Positions 40,204 to 46,219 of a DNA stretch of 46,219 bases are shown here, one piece after another. The notes under the pieces were generated by a model. It saw only the letters and a program-made list of their open reading frames with translations. It searched no databases and was not told where the DNA came from. The position numbers and the translations under genes were made by a program. Source of the stretch: an uncultured Acidobacteriota bacterium (lineage in GTDB: Bacteria > Acidobacteriota > Thermoanaerobaculia > Gp7-AA8); assembly GCA_937870635.1 (NCBI GenBank), contig CALMZP010000042.1, positions 1-46,219 of the forward strand. Direction: 5' to 3'. Position 1 is the first letter of the stretch; each line of letters starts with the position of its first letter.

Positions 40204-40785
40204 ATGTCGCGCCGCAAATCTCTTTTCCGCATCGTCGCCGAACCGATTGTCGTCGCCTGCCTGCTCGCGCTTGCGGTGCGGGCCGTGGCTCGAATCTATT
40301 CGGTGCCCTCGGCTTCGATGTCGCCCACGCTGTGGCCCGGCGACCACATCGTCGTGACCCGATATCTCAGCGACCGGCCCGGCCGCGGTGATGTCGTCGT
40401 GTTTCATCACCCGGCGGGGAGTGAGCTGACCGTAAAGCGGGTCGTGGCCATCCCGGGCGATCTGGTCGAGGGGCGGGATGGCCAGCTGCGCGTCTCCGGC
40501 CGCGTTCTCCACGAACCATATGCGTCGGTGGCCGGAACGATGCACATTCCCCCGCGGCTGGTTCCAGCAGGGCATCTCTTCGTCCTCGGCGACAACCGGA
40601 GCGATTCCTGGGATAGCCGCCACTGGGGGCCGCTGCCGGATTCGCTGGTGGTGGGGCGAGCGCGTGTCGTCCTGTGGTCGTCACGTCCATCCGGATCGGC
40701 GACGATCGTGCGGGCGGATGCGGTATCGAACGGAGCGCCCGCGAAACCGGCGCGTTTCGGTCGCACCTTCAAATGGATCGAGTGA
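40204..40785 (+). CDS. lepB: Signal peptidase I
   Basis: 193 residues. One N-terminal membrane helix precedes the catalytic motif IYSVPSASMSPTL (Ser38) and the general-base motif VKRVVAIPGD (Lys78). Box E, LGDNRSDSWDSRHWGPLP, is clear. It cleaves Sec and Tat signal peptides at the outer face of the inner membrane. The extra domain of large Gram-negative LepB is reduced. It starts 45 bases after the cyclase stop and has a DUF4845-like gene 27 bases downstream, an arrangement also known in Proteobacteria. Confidence 0.94.
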   Translation: MSRRKSLFRIVAEPIVVACLLALAVRAVARIYSVPSASMSPTLWPGDHIVVTRYLSDRPGRGDVVVFHHPAGSELTVKRVVAIPGDLVEGRDGQLRVSGRVLHEPYASVAGTMHIPPRLVPAGHLFVLGDNRSDSWDSRHWGPLPDSLVVGRARVVLWSSRPSGSATIVRADAVSNGAPAKPARFGRTFKWIE

Positions 40786-40812
40786 CCTGCTAATCTGATG
40801 AGCGGAGGGCCT

Positions 40813-41175
40813 ATGCGCCGTTTTCGCAGTCAACGTGGGGAAGGTCAGTTAGGGTGTGTGTTCGGCTTAGTCCTTCTTCTGGCGGCCATCTTTGTCGCCT
40901 ACAAAATGGTTCCCATCAAGGTGAAGGCCGCCGAGCTTCGCGGGGAAGTCGTCGATGAGGCGAAGAGCGCCGGAAGCCGCACCGATACCCAGATCCTCAA
41001 CACCATCGTGAACAAGGCGCAGTCTCTCGCGCTCCCGGTGACCAAGGAAGACGTGACGATCTCACGCGCCGCGACGACGATTCACGTCTCGGTCGAGTAC
41101 ACGGTGCCGGTCGAATTCCCGGGGTTCACGTACCAATGGCACTTCAAGCACGTGGCTGAGAATCCGATATTCTGA
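40813..41175 (+). CDS. Small membrane protein, DUF4845-like
   Basis: About 120 residues. A basic N-terminus (RRFRSQRGEGQLGC) leads to one TM helix (VFGLVLLLAAIFVAYKMVP), then a periplasmic region with VKAAELRGEVVDEAK and a beta-strand tail (TTIHVSVEYTVPVEFPGFTYQW). The pattern resembles the pilin-like DUF4845 proteins found next to lepB. The ATG at 40813 was chosen for the GGAGGG seven bases upstream, while an ATG at 40798 in frame is weaker. Function unknown. Confidence 0.7.
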   Translation: MRRFRSQRGEGQLGCVFGLVLLLAAIFVAYKMVPIKVKAAELRGEVVDEAKSAGSRTDTQILNTIVNKAQSLALPVTKEDVTISRAATTIHVSVEYTVPVEFPGFTYQWHFKHVAENPIF

Positions 41176-41182
41176 CCCCGCC

Positions 41183-41395
41183 ATGGCCATCACGATCAAG
41201 ATCAAGGACAACGGGCCGTACCTGGTCGAGGGAGAGTTTCGCCTCGTCGACGCCGCCGGAGTGGAAGTGCCGATCAGGAAGCCGGCATTGTGTCGCTGCG
41301 GCGGGTCGACGATGAAGCCCTTCTGCGACGGAACTCATTCGAAGATCGGATTCCGCGGCGCGAATGAAGCCGTTCAGGAATCCGACCCGAAATAG
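41183..41395 (+). CDS. CDGSH iron-sulfur domain protein (mitoNEET-like)
   Basis: 70 residues with one CDGSH motif: CRCGGSTMKPFCDGTHSKIGF, giving the C-x-C-x2-S/T-x3-P-x-C-D-G-x-x-H ligand set for a [2Fe-2S] cluster. It starts 8 bases after the DUF4845-like stop, with TATTCT nine bases before ATG. Single-motif CDGSH proteins usually dimerise and take part in redox or iron transfer. No TM is seen. Confidence 0.9.
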   Translation: MAITIKIKDNGPYLVEGEFRLVDAAGVEVPIRKPALCRCGGSTMKPFCDGTHSKIGFRGANEAVQESDPK

Positions 41396-41526
41396 TCCCT
41401 TCTCTCCGGCAGCCTCTCGTCGTCTTCGAGTTCGAAGACGACCGTCTCCCACCCCGTCCGTTCCACGGGCGTGGTGCGCTCGCAGTCAGGCGACGAGAGG
41501 ATGAAGTCGAGGTCGCGCCAGTCCAT
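41374..41526 (-). CDS. Possible small protein, 50 residues
   Basis: A minus-strand frame from ATG 41526 reads MDWRDLDFILSSPDCERTTP then VERTGWETVVFELEDDE, with ordinary composition and no low complexity. It overlaps the CDGSH 3' end by 22 bases, converging. No clear ribosome site was seen. It could be the end of a decayed gene. From 41527 to 41628 nothing further is recognisable. Confidence 0.25.
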   Translation of the reverse strand: MDWRDLDFILSSPDCERTTPVERTGWETVVFELEDDERLPERRDYFGSDS

Positions 41527-41628
41527 CCGCGCGCGGAGGAATCAAGTTGCATACCTCGGCTTTCGTGTGAGGCGTGATCAGGGACCGCGTCAAAAGTTTT
41601 TGCCGCCCGGAGTGCGGCTGGAAAACAT

Positions 41629-41728
41629 GTCATCCCCAGCGTGAGCGAGGGATCTGGAGTGTGGGGGGCACGAGGCATGATGTGCGCGCCGCCCGCCCCT
41701 CAGGTCCCTCGCTCACGCTCGGGATGAC
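41629..41728. repeat. Palindromic element family B copy 3
   Basis: Arms GTCATCCCCAGCGTGAGCGA (41629) and CGCTCACGCTCGGGATGAC (to 41728) flank a core of about 45 bases unlike the cores of copies 1 and 2. It lies between the small frame and the siroheme decarboxylase stop. Confidence 0.86.
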
Positions 41729-41758
41729 AGCGGGGGCGGTCAGGCGCAGGGCAACCCC

Positions 41759-42778
41759 CTACGACGCGGCCATGGCCTGCGACGAGGCGTGTCCTGCTTC
41801 CCACTCGTCGGCCTCGGGGCCGAAGAATGTGAGGCGCGTCCTCTTGTACTCCCTGGTGGGATACAGGGCCTGCTTTTCGGTGAGACCGGTATCGATCGCC
41901 AGGTCGTTGATGATCGACTCGCATTCGTCCACCGAGCGGCCGTGCACGGTCGTGTAGATGTTGTAAGGCCAGTCGCTGTAGGTCGGGCGCAGGTAGCAAT
42001 GCGAGACGGAGCGATGCTGGGACAGCTTCGCCCCGAACTCCTCGGTCTGGTCCTCCGGAACTTTCCAGACGCCCATGGCCGTGGCGACGAAGCCACCCTT
42101 GCGGGACGGTATGACCGCGCCAAAGCGGCGGATCTGGCCGCGGACCACGAGGAGGCGCGCGGCGGCGAGCAACTCGTCGGGCGCGACAGAGGAACCGCGC
42201 GAGAGCGCGTCGAATGGACGGGGCTGCAGCGGAAGGTCGCGCTGGAGAAGGCGCACTGCTTCGATCTCGGACGGGGTCAGCGGCGTCGAGTCCGCGCCAG
42301 GCTCCTCCGATCCGTGGTGCTCGGAGGAATCGCCTGCGCCTTTGAACTGGCGGATCGTTGGAAGTGCACGCACGACCTCGCATCCTGCCTGTTCGCCGAG
42401 GAGGGCGATGGTTCGTTCGAGTCCGAGCCTGGAAGAGGGAGAGACGGCGATGGTGAACCAGAGGTTGAAATCGTGATTGCGTTTGTAATTCTGCGTCACA
42501 CCGGGGTGTGCGCCGACGATCGCCGCGGCGTCGTCAACCTTCTCGGGACGGACGCGGGCGGCGACGAGACACGACTTGTAGCCGAGGGCACGGAGATCGA
42601 AGGTCGCGGAAATCTGACGGATCAGACCTTCTTTCTTGAGTTTATCGGTCCGTTTGATCACCTCTTTTTCGGACATGTCGATCTGCTGCCCGATGACGGC
42701 GAACGGCGTGGAAACGAGCGGGAGCTCACCCTGCAGAGCCCCTAGGAGGTCCCTGTCCCGCTGGTCGTTATCCTGCAT
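41759..42778 (-). CDS. Fused siroheme decarboxylase (AhbA-AhbB / NirDL type)
   Basis: 339 residues made of two AsnC/Lrp-like halves. The first is DLLGALQGELPLVSTPFAVIG, then KLKKEGLIRQISATFDLRALGY and YKRNHDFNLWFTI. The second is RLLQRDLPLQPRPFDALS, then RRFGAVIPSRKGGF and RPTYSDWPYNIYTTVHG. This matches siroheme decarboxylases, which make 12,18-didecarboxysiroheme for heme d1 or the alternative heme pathway. Usually the two subunits are separate; here they are one chain. The ATG at 42778 follows AGGA. Heme d1 partner genes are not in the window. Confidence 0.85.
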   Translation of the reverse strand: MQDNDQRDRDLLGALQGELPLVSTPFAVIGQQIDMSEKEVIKRTDKLKKEGLIRQISATFDLRALGYKSCLVAARVRPEKVDDAAAIVGAHPGVTQNYKRNHDFNLWFTIAVSPSSRLGLERTIALLGEQAGCEVVRALPTIRQFKGAGDSSEHHGSEEPGADSTPLTPSEIEAVRLLQRDLPLQPRPFDALSRGSSVAPDELLAAARLLVVRGQIRRFGAVIPSRKGGFVATAMGVWKVPEDQTEEFGAKLSQHRSVSHCYLRPTYSDWPYNIYTTVHGRSVDECESIINDLAIDTGLTEKQALYPTREYKRTRLTFFGPEADEWEAGHASSQAMAAS

Positions 42779-42860
42779 TTTTTGTCCTCGTTCGTGAGGC
42801 GTTCGTTGGGATGAGGTGACAGCACCGATTGTATCGTGATCTCGGTTCGAGGCAAGACTT

Positions 42861-43274
42861 TCACCATCGCTCGGTTGGTGGTATGAGCGCGGTATCACCA
42901 ATGGTGCGACGCAACCGCGGATATTCGTGCGCCTCGAGTGTTTCTTTCGCGTCGCGTGCAAGCACGGACGCCGCCCATTCGCGATGCCCGCGCGCCGCGT
43001 CCTCGGCATCGGTACGGTCAATGCCGCAGTGACCCGCCGGAAAAGCCGACAGCCGTCGCAGCGACGCATCGAAAAGTCTGACTCCGCCTCGCAGAGTACC
43101 GCGCTGCATGTGGTGATACGCGGCAGCCAGCTGGATCAGGCCCTGAAGGTACTGTTCGACGTCGGATTCCGCGGCGAGCCAGATTTCTTCCCACGCCTCG
43201 TGGGCTTCCCAGAACTCGCGCGCGTTGAAATGCTCGACTCCGCGGGCGAGAGCGGCTGCGAAATCGGGCTTCAT
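42861..43274 (-). CDS. DUF309-family protein
   Basis: About 137 residues with the DUF309 pattern: GVEHFNAREFWEAHEAWEEIWL, then YLQGLIQLAAAYHHMQRGT and FDASLRRLSAFP. The family is of helical bundles with conserved H-E-x2-E and H-H residues that suggest metal binding, but its role is unknown. The start at 43274 is tentative; the frame remains open upstream into the isocitrate dehydrogenase end, and no ribosome site is clear. It follows that gene by 34 bases. Confidence 0.78.
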   Translation of the reverse strand: MKPDFAAALARGVEHFNAREFWEAHEAWEEIWLAAESDVEQYLQGLIQLAAAYHHMQRGTLRGGVRLFDASLRRLSAFPAGHCGIDRTDAEDAARGHREWAASVLARDAKETLEAHEYPRLRRTIGDTALIPPTERW

Positions 43275-43308
43275 GTCTGCACGCGGGAGCAAGGCCCGCA
43301 CTTCAGGG

Positions 43309-44337
43309 TCAATCGGTTCCGCGCGTTCCACGCCGGAGCACGTCGCAGATCGCCGTCGTGAAATCGGCTGTCGTTCCGGTGCCGGCAATGTCGCGCGTGC
43401 GGTGTTCCGGACCGGAGTCGAGAACCTTCAGGATCGCGCTGTGAATCCGTTTGGCCGCATCGAGCTCGCCGATATGGCGGAGCATCATGACTGCGGACTG
43501 CAGGAGCGCCAGGGGGTTGGCCTTGTTCTGGCCGGCGATGTCGGGCGCGCTTCCGTGCACTGCCTCGAACACCGCGCCGTTCAGGCCGATGTTCGCGCCG
43601 GCCACCACACCCAGCCCGCCTACGAGACCGGCGGTGAGATCGGAGACGATGTCTCCGTAGAGGTTCTCGAGCAGCAGAATGTCGAACTGATTGGGGTCCA
43701 TCACGAGCTGCATGCAGAGGTTGTCGACGATGCGATCGTCAGCCTCGATGTTCGGATAGTCGCGGGAGACATCGCGGAAGCACTTGAGGAAGAGCCCATC
43801 CGAGAGCTTCATGATGTTCGCCTTGTGCACCGCGGTCACGCGCTTCCGGCCGTGGGCGCGGGCGTATTCGAACGCGAACTTCGCAATGCGGGTCGATGCC
43901 TTCTCCGTGATGATCTTCAGCGACTCGACGACGCCCGGCACGACTTCGTGCTCGAGGCCCGCGTAAAGGCTTTCGGTGTTCTCGCGCACGACGATCAGGT
44001 CGATGTCCTCGTACCGGGTCTTGATGTTCGGCATCGAGTAAACCGGACGGAGGTTGGCGTAGAGGTCCAGTGCCTTACGCAGGCGGACGTTGATCGAGGC
44101 AAAGCCGGTTCCGACCGGAGTGGTCACCGGTCCCTTCAGAGCCACTTTGTTGCGGAGGATCGAATCGAGGACTTCCTGCGGCAGGGGATCGCCGTTGCGG
44201 GCGATGGCCTCCGAACCGACGAAATACTTCTCCCACTCGATCTCGACTCCGGCGCATTCGAGAATTGCCACGACCGCCGCGGTGACCTCCGGGCCGATGC
44301 CGTCGCCAGGGAGCAGTGTGATCTTGTGCTGAACCAT
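43309..44337 (-). CDS. NAD-dependent isocitrate dehydrogenase, IDH3-like
   Basis: 342 residues of the isocitrate/isopropylmalate dehydrogenase family. The segment SINVRLRKALDLYANLRPV and ENTESLYAGLEHE, plus the run VTAVHKANIMKLSDGLF and LENLYGDIVSDLTAGLVGGL, are closer to mitochondrial IDH3 than to LeuB. It oxidises isocitrate to 2-oxoglutarate in the TCA cycle. GDGIGPE at the start is the family marker. ATG 44337 has GGAG 11 bases upstream. It is five bases after the AmgK-like stop. Confidence 0.88.
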   Translation of the reverse strand: MVQHKITLLPGDGIGPEVTAAVVAILECAGVEIEWEKYFVGSEAIARNGDPLPQEVLDSILRNKVALKGPVTTPVGTGFASINVRLRKALDLYANLRPVYSMPNIKTRYEDIDLIVVRENTESLYAGLEHEVVPGVVESLKIITEKASTRIAKFAFEYARAHGRKRVTAVHKANIMKLSDGLFLKCFRDVSRDYPNIEADDRIVDNLCMQLVMDPNQFDILLLENLYGDIVSDLTAGLVGGLGVVAGANIGLNGAVFEAVHGSAPDIAGQNKANPLALLQSAVMMLRHIGELDAAKRIHSAILKVLDSGPEHRTRDIAGTGTTADFTTAICDVLRRGTRGTD

Positions 44338-44342
44338 CCCGT

Positions 44343-45332
44343 TCAAATCTCCTTCATTGCTTCAACCCGCCGGCGGGCCTCGTCCATCGAGAATTCCATC
44401 GGCAGCAGATCCGATATCGCCGCGAACTCCGGAAGCTCTTCGAGACACCGCCTCACGCTTTCGAGAGTCGGCGGGATGAACTCGAGATAGTGCAGCCGCC
44501 CGCGGGCAATCGGCTGCTTGCTGTATGTGCCGAGAATCTTGATCGAGCGCTGGAGCAGCGCTTCGAAATACCGGCGCCGGATGCCGTCCGGCGCCCCACA
44601 GCGCGCCGCATAGTACTCGATCAGCTCCAGTTCGGCCTCATCTCCGATCAGGCGCGCCACCCCGCGGTCGCGGAGCAGAGACGCCAGATCGTAGGTGTCC
44701 GGCCCGAGACGCAGATCCTGGTAATCAATCAGATATAACGTGCTATTAAGGATATGTAGATTCTGACCATGAAAATCACGATGGCAAAGCACGTAGGGAT
44801 GCCTTACCAGATTTTCACTCAGCTTTCTGAAGAACGGCTCCAGCCTCGAGGCGGTCACCGAGTCCACGCCCATGAGCTTCTCGGCGTAGTACTCCCGGGT
44901 CATGTCCATCTCCGCCAGGAAAAACCCGGCCGTGAACGGCGGATTGATCTCCCGCGCAGGCGCCCGCTGGAACCCGACCAGAAGCTCGATCGCCGCTCGA
45001 TACTGCCGCAACCCTTCCTCCCGGTCGGCGTGCAACAGATCGTAGAGCGTCCGGTCTCCGACGTCGTGCTGCAGGACCGCACAATCGGAGCTGCGGATCA
45101 CCTCCGGGACCTGGCTGTGCGGGGAAACGAGCTGATACGCATCGAGAAACCGGCGCAGCTGTTCCCTCACCTCTCCCGGATAATAGGCGAGCATGTAGGT
45201 CTGGCCGGGGCCCCGGACGCGATAGTACGCGCGCACCGAGGCGTCGCCGGCCAGCGGTTCGATGGCCCAGCCCTCGCCGAGCCACTCGCGGAGGACCGCG
45301 GATGCCTCTTCGGGGACCGTGCCGCTGTTCAT
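44343..45332 (-). CDS. APH-fold kinase, AmgK-like (amino sugar kinase)
   Basis: 329 residues of the aminoglycoside phosphotransferase fold. The catalytic loop is VLCHRDFHGQNLHI and the metal-binding motif YLIDYQDLRLGPDTYDLASLLRDRG, which closely follows AmgK, the MurNAc/GlcNAc anomeric kinase of cell-wall recycling. MurU, the usual partner, is not in the window. ATG 45332 with GGAG upstream was preferred over a GTG at 45356. Substrate is inferred by similarity. Confidence 0.78.
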   Translation of the reverse strand: MNSGTVPEEASAVLREWLGEGWAIEPLAGDASVRAYYRVRGPGQTYMLAYYPGEVREQLRRFLDAYQLVSPHSQVPEVIRSSDCAVLQHDVGDRTLYDLLHADREEGLRQYRAAIELLVGFQRAPAREINPPFTAGFFLAEMDMTREYYAEKLMGVDSVTASRLEPFFRKLSENLVRHPYVLCHRDFHGQNLHILNSTLYLIDYQDLRLGPDTYDLASLLRDRGVARLIGDEAELELIEYYAARCGAPDGIRRRYFEALLQRSIKILGTYSKQPIARGRLHYLEFIPPTLESVRRCLEELPEFAAISDLLPMEFSMDEARRRVEAMKEI

Positions 45333-45391
45333 GAGGATCGGCTCCACTGGATGCACTAACAGTGCACGGTGTGAGCCGACGCGGTCACGCC

Positions 45392-46087
45392 TCAGCGCGG
45401 CGCGGGGCCCTTCTCGGCATCGTTCGCGTCCCGGATCGTGATCGACGTGATCGAAACCGGATCATTCGGCCGGTCCTGCGCTCCCTTCGGCGCGTTCACG
45501 ATCGCGTCGGCGACCTCCATGCCCTTGGTGACCTGGCCGAACACCGTGTACTGGTTGTCCAGGAACGGGGAGTCCTTCACGACGATGAAGAACTGCGACG
45601 AGGCGCTGTTCGGATCCTGGGAGCGAGCCATCGAAACGATGCCGCGCTTGTGGGAGACGGTATTGAACTCCGCCTTGAGGCGGGTTTCCGATCCACCCAT
45701 GCCCCACGTGTCGGGCGATCCAGACTTTGTGTTCGGGTCGCCGCCCTGGATCATGAATCCGGGAATCACGCGGTGGAACTTCGTCCCGTTGTAGAAACCC
45801 TTCTGGGCGAGATCGATGAAATTTTTCACGTGATTCGGAGCCACGTCCGGGAAGAACCGGATCGTGATGTCGCCCCTGGTCGTCTTGATCTCTGCCACCT
45901 TCGCTGTATCCGTCATTGAATTCTCCTGGCTCGCCGCCGTGCCGGTCGCGCTGGGAGCGGCCGTCTCGGTGGTCGTGTTTTCCGTCGCGCTCGCGACTGT
46001 CTCAGTGGTCGTGGTCTCCGTCTCCCTCTGGGCCGGGCTGCAGCCCACGAGCACACCGATCAGAGCTGCATATAGAAAGGTTTTCAC
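45392..46087 (-). CDS. Cyclophilin-type peptidyl-prolyl isomerase, lipoprotein
   Basis: 231 residues. A lipoprotein signal (AALIGVLVGC, lipid-bearing Cys) is followed by a Thr/Glu/Ala-rich linker and a cyclophilin domain of about 65-220: FHRVIPGFMIQGGDP, SQFFIVVKDSPFLDNQYTVFGQVTKGM. The active-site Arg in FHRVIP and the FFI motif are present. It folds prolyl bonds in the envelope. GTG at 46087 is the start, with AAGGGGG upstream. A heptamer array lies just 5' of the gene. Confidence 0.94.
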   Translation of the reverse strand: MKTFLYAALIGVLVGCSPAQRETETTTTETVASATENTTTETAAPSATGTAASQENSMTDTAKVAEIKTTRGDITIRFFPDVAPNHVKNFIDLAQKGFYNGTKFHRVIPGFMIQGGDPNTKSGSPDTWGMGGSETRLKAEFNTVSHKRGIVSMARSQDPNSASSQFFIVVKDSPFLDNQYTVFGQVTKGMEVADAIVNAPKGAQDRPNDPVSITSITIRDANDAEKGPAPR

Positions 46088-46136
46088 TGCGGTTTCCCCC
46101 TTCGCAAAATCTGCGGGCGGATACTAGCATCGGGAT

Positions 46137-46206
46137 CGTTAACCGTTAACCGTTAACCGTTAACCGTTAACCGTTAACCGTTAACCGTTAACCGTTAACC
46201 GTTAAC
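46137..46206 (+). repeat. Tandem heptamer array CGTTAAC, 10 units
   Basis: Ten perfect CGTTAAC units, the same family as at 2304-2355. No inverted partner is visible before the window ends at 46219. Confidence 0.95.
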
Positions 46207-46219
46207 CCGGATTATTCAC

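Noticed and set aside
38830-40623. A 597-codon minus-strand open frame opposite the adenylate cyclase
   Set aside because: Antisense to clear FHA-GAF-cyclase domains, with no motif of its own.
42779-43069. About 97-codon N-terminal extension of the siroheme decarboxylase
   Set aside because: It overlaps the DUF309 gene, and ATG 42778 has AGGA and begins the conserved domain.

Overview
The window is 46.2 kb of GC-rich, gene-dense bacterial chromosome. The mix points to a soil- or sediment-type Gram-negative lineage, most likely Acidobacteriota. The clues are Ser/Thr kinases with FHA and PEGA domains, an IDH3-type isocitrate dehydrogenase, CDGSH and DUF309 proteins, and many dispersed palindromic elements. 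No rRNA or other taxonomic marker is present, so this placement is inference. Apart from tmRNA there is no RNA gene that I can support, and there is no CRISPR array, prophage or transposase.

Layout. 0-4.4 kb: a pyrF with a degenerate 3' end faces away from a PolX-family gene, then comes an inverted pair of heptamer arrays, then a sigma / anti-sigma / secretin-domain operon. 4.4-7.2 kb: purD, purE and a CDF metal transporter. 7.2-10.1 kb: two secreted proteins. 10.3-16.4 kb: cysK, a two-component system with a PDZ protein, a CBM9-like protein, an Hpt protein and a GGDEF response regulator. 16.5-17.8 kb: nadC and, divergently, tmRNA (ssrA) with a readable tag. 17.8-19.9 kb: decayed accessory DNA (a large palindrome, a GH16 remnant, two secreted proteins of which one is broken). 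20-21.8 kb: a PQQ-type sugar dehydrogenase and a UDG-like protein. 22-25.8 kb: a four-gene minus-strand operon ending in moaA. 25.9-27.9 kb: a bifunctional homocysteine methyltransferase / MTHFR behind a SAM-II riboswitch and terminator. 28-30.7 kb: a class A PBP and an H1-like protein. 30.9-40.2 kb: a signalling cluster. 40.2-46.1 kb: lepB, a DUF4845-like protein, a CDGSH protein, a fused siroheme decarboxylase, a DUF309 protein, isocitrate dehydrogenase, an AmgK-like kinase and a cyclophilin lipoprotein.

The signalling cluster is the strongest candidate for an undescribed system. Six tightly packed minus-strand genes encode a PP2C phosphatase, a membrane protease with a cytoplasmic FHA domain, a zinc-ribbon FHA protein, a kinase-FHA protein, a kinase with a PEGA domain and a secreted TPR protein. 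A divergent gene encodes an FHA-GAF-adenylate cyclase. Most members carry a short Thr-Val motif in a disordered linker; in one kinase the related motif is repeated four times. This suggests a phospho-threonine/FHA network linking an envelope signal to cAMP.

The other theme is non-coding architecture. Four or five unrelated heptamer tandem repeats, often as inverted pairs, sit between genes. Several families of palindromic elements also occur, one of which is translated inside the PP2C linker. Several genes have a -10 hexamer only 5-14 bases before the start codon, suggesting frequent leaderless transcription.
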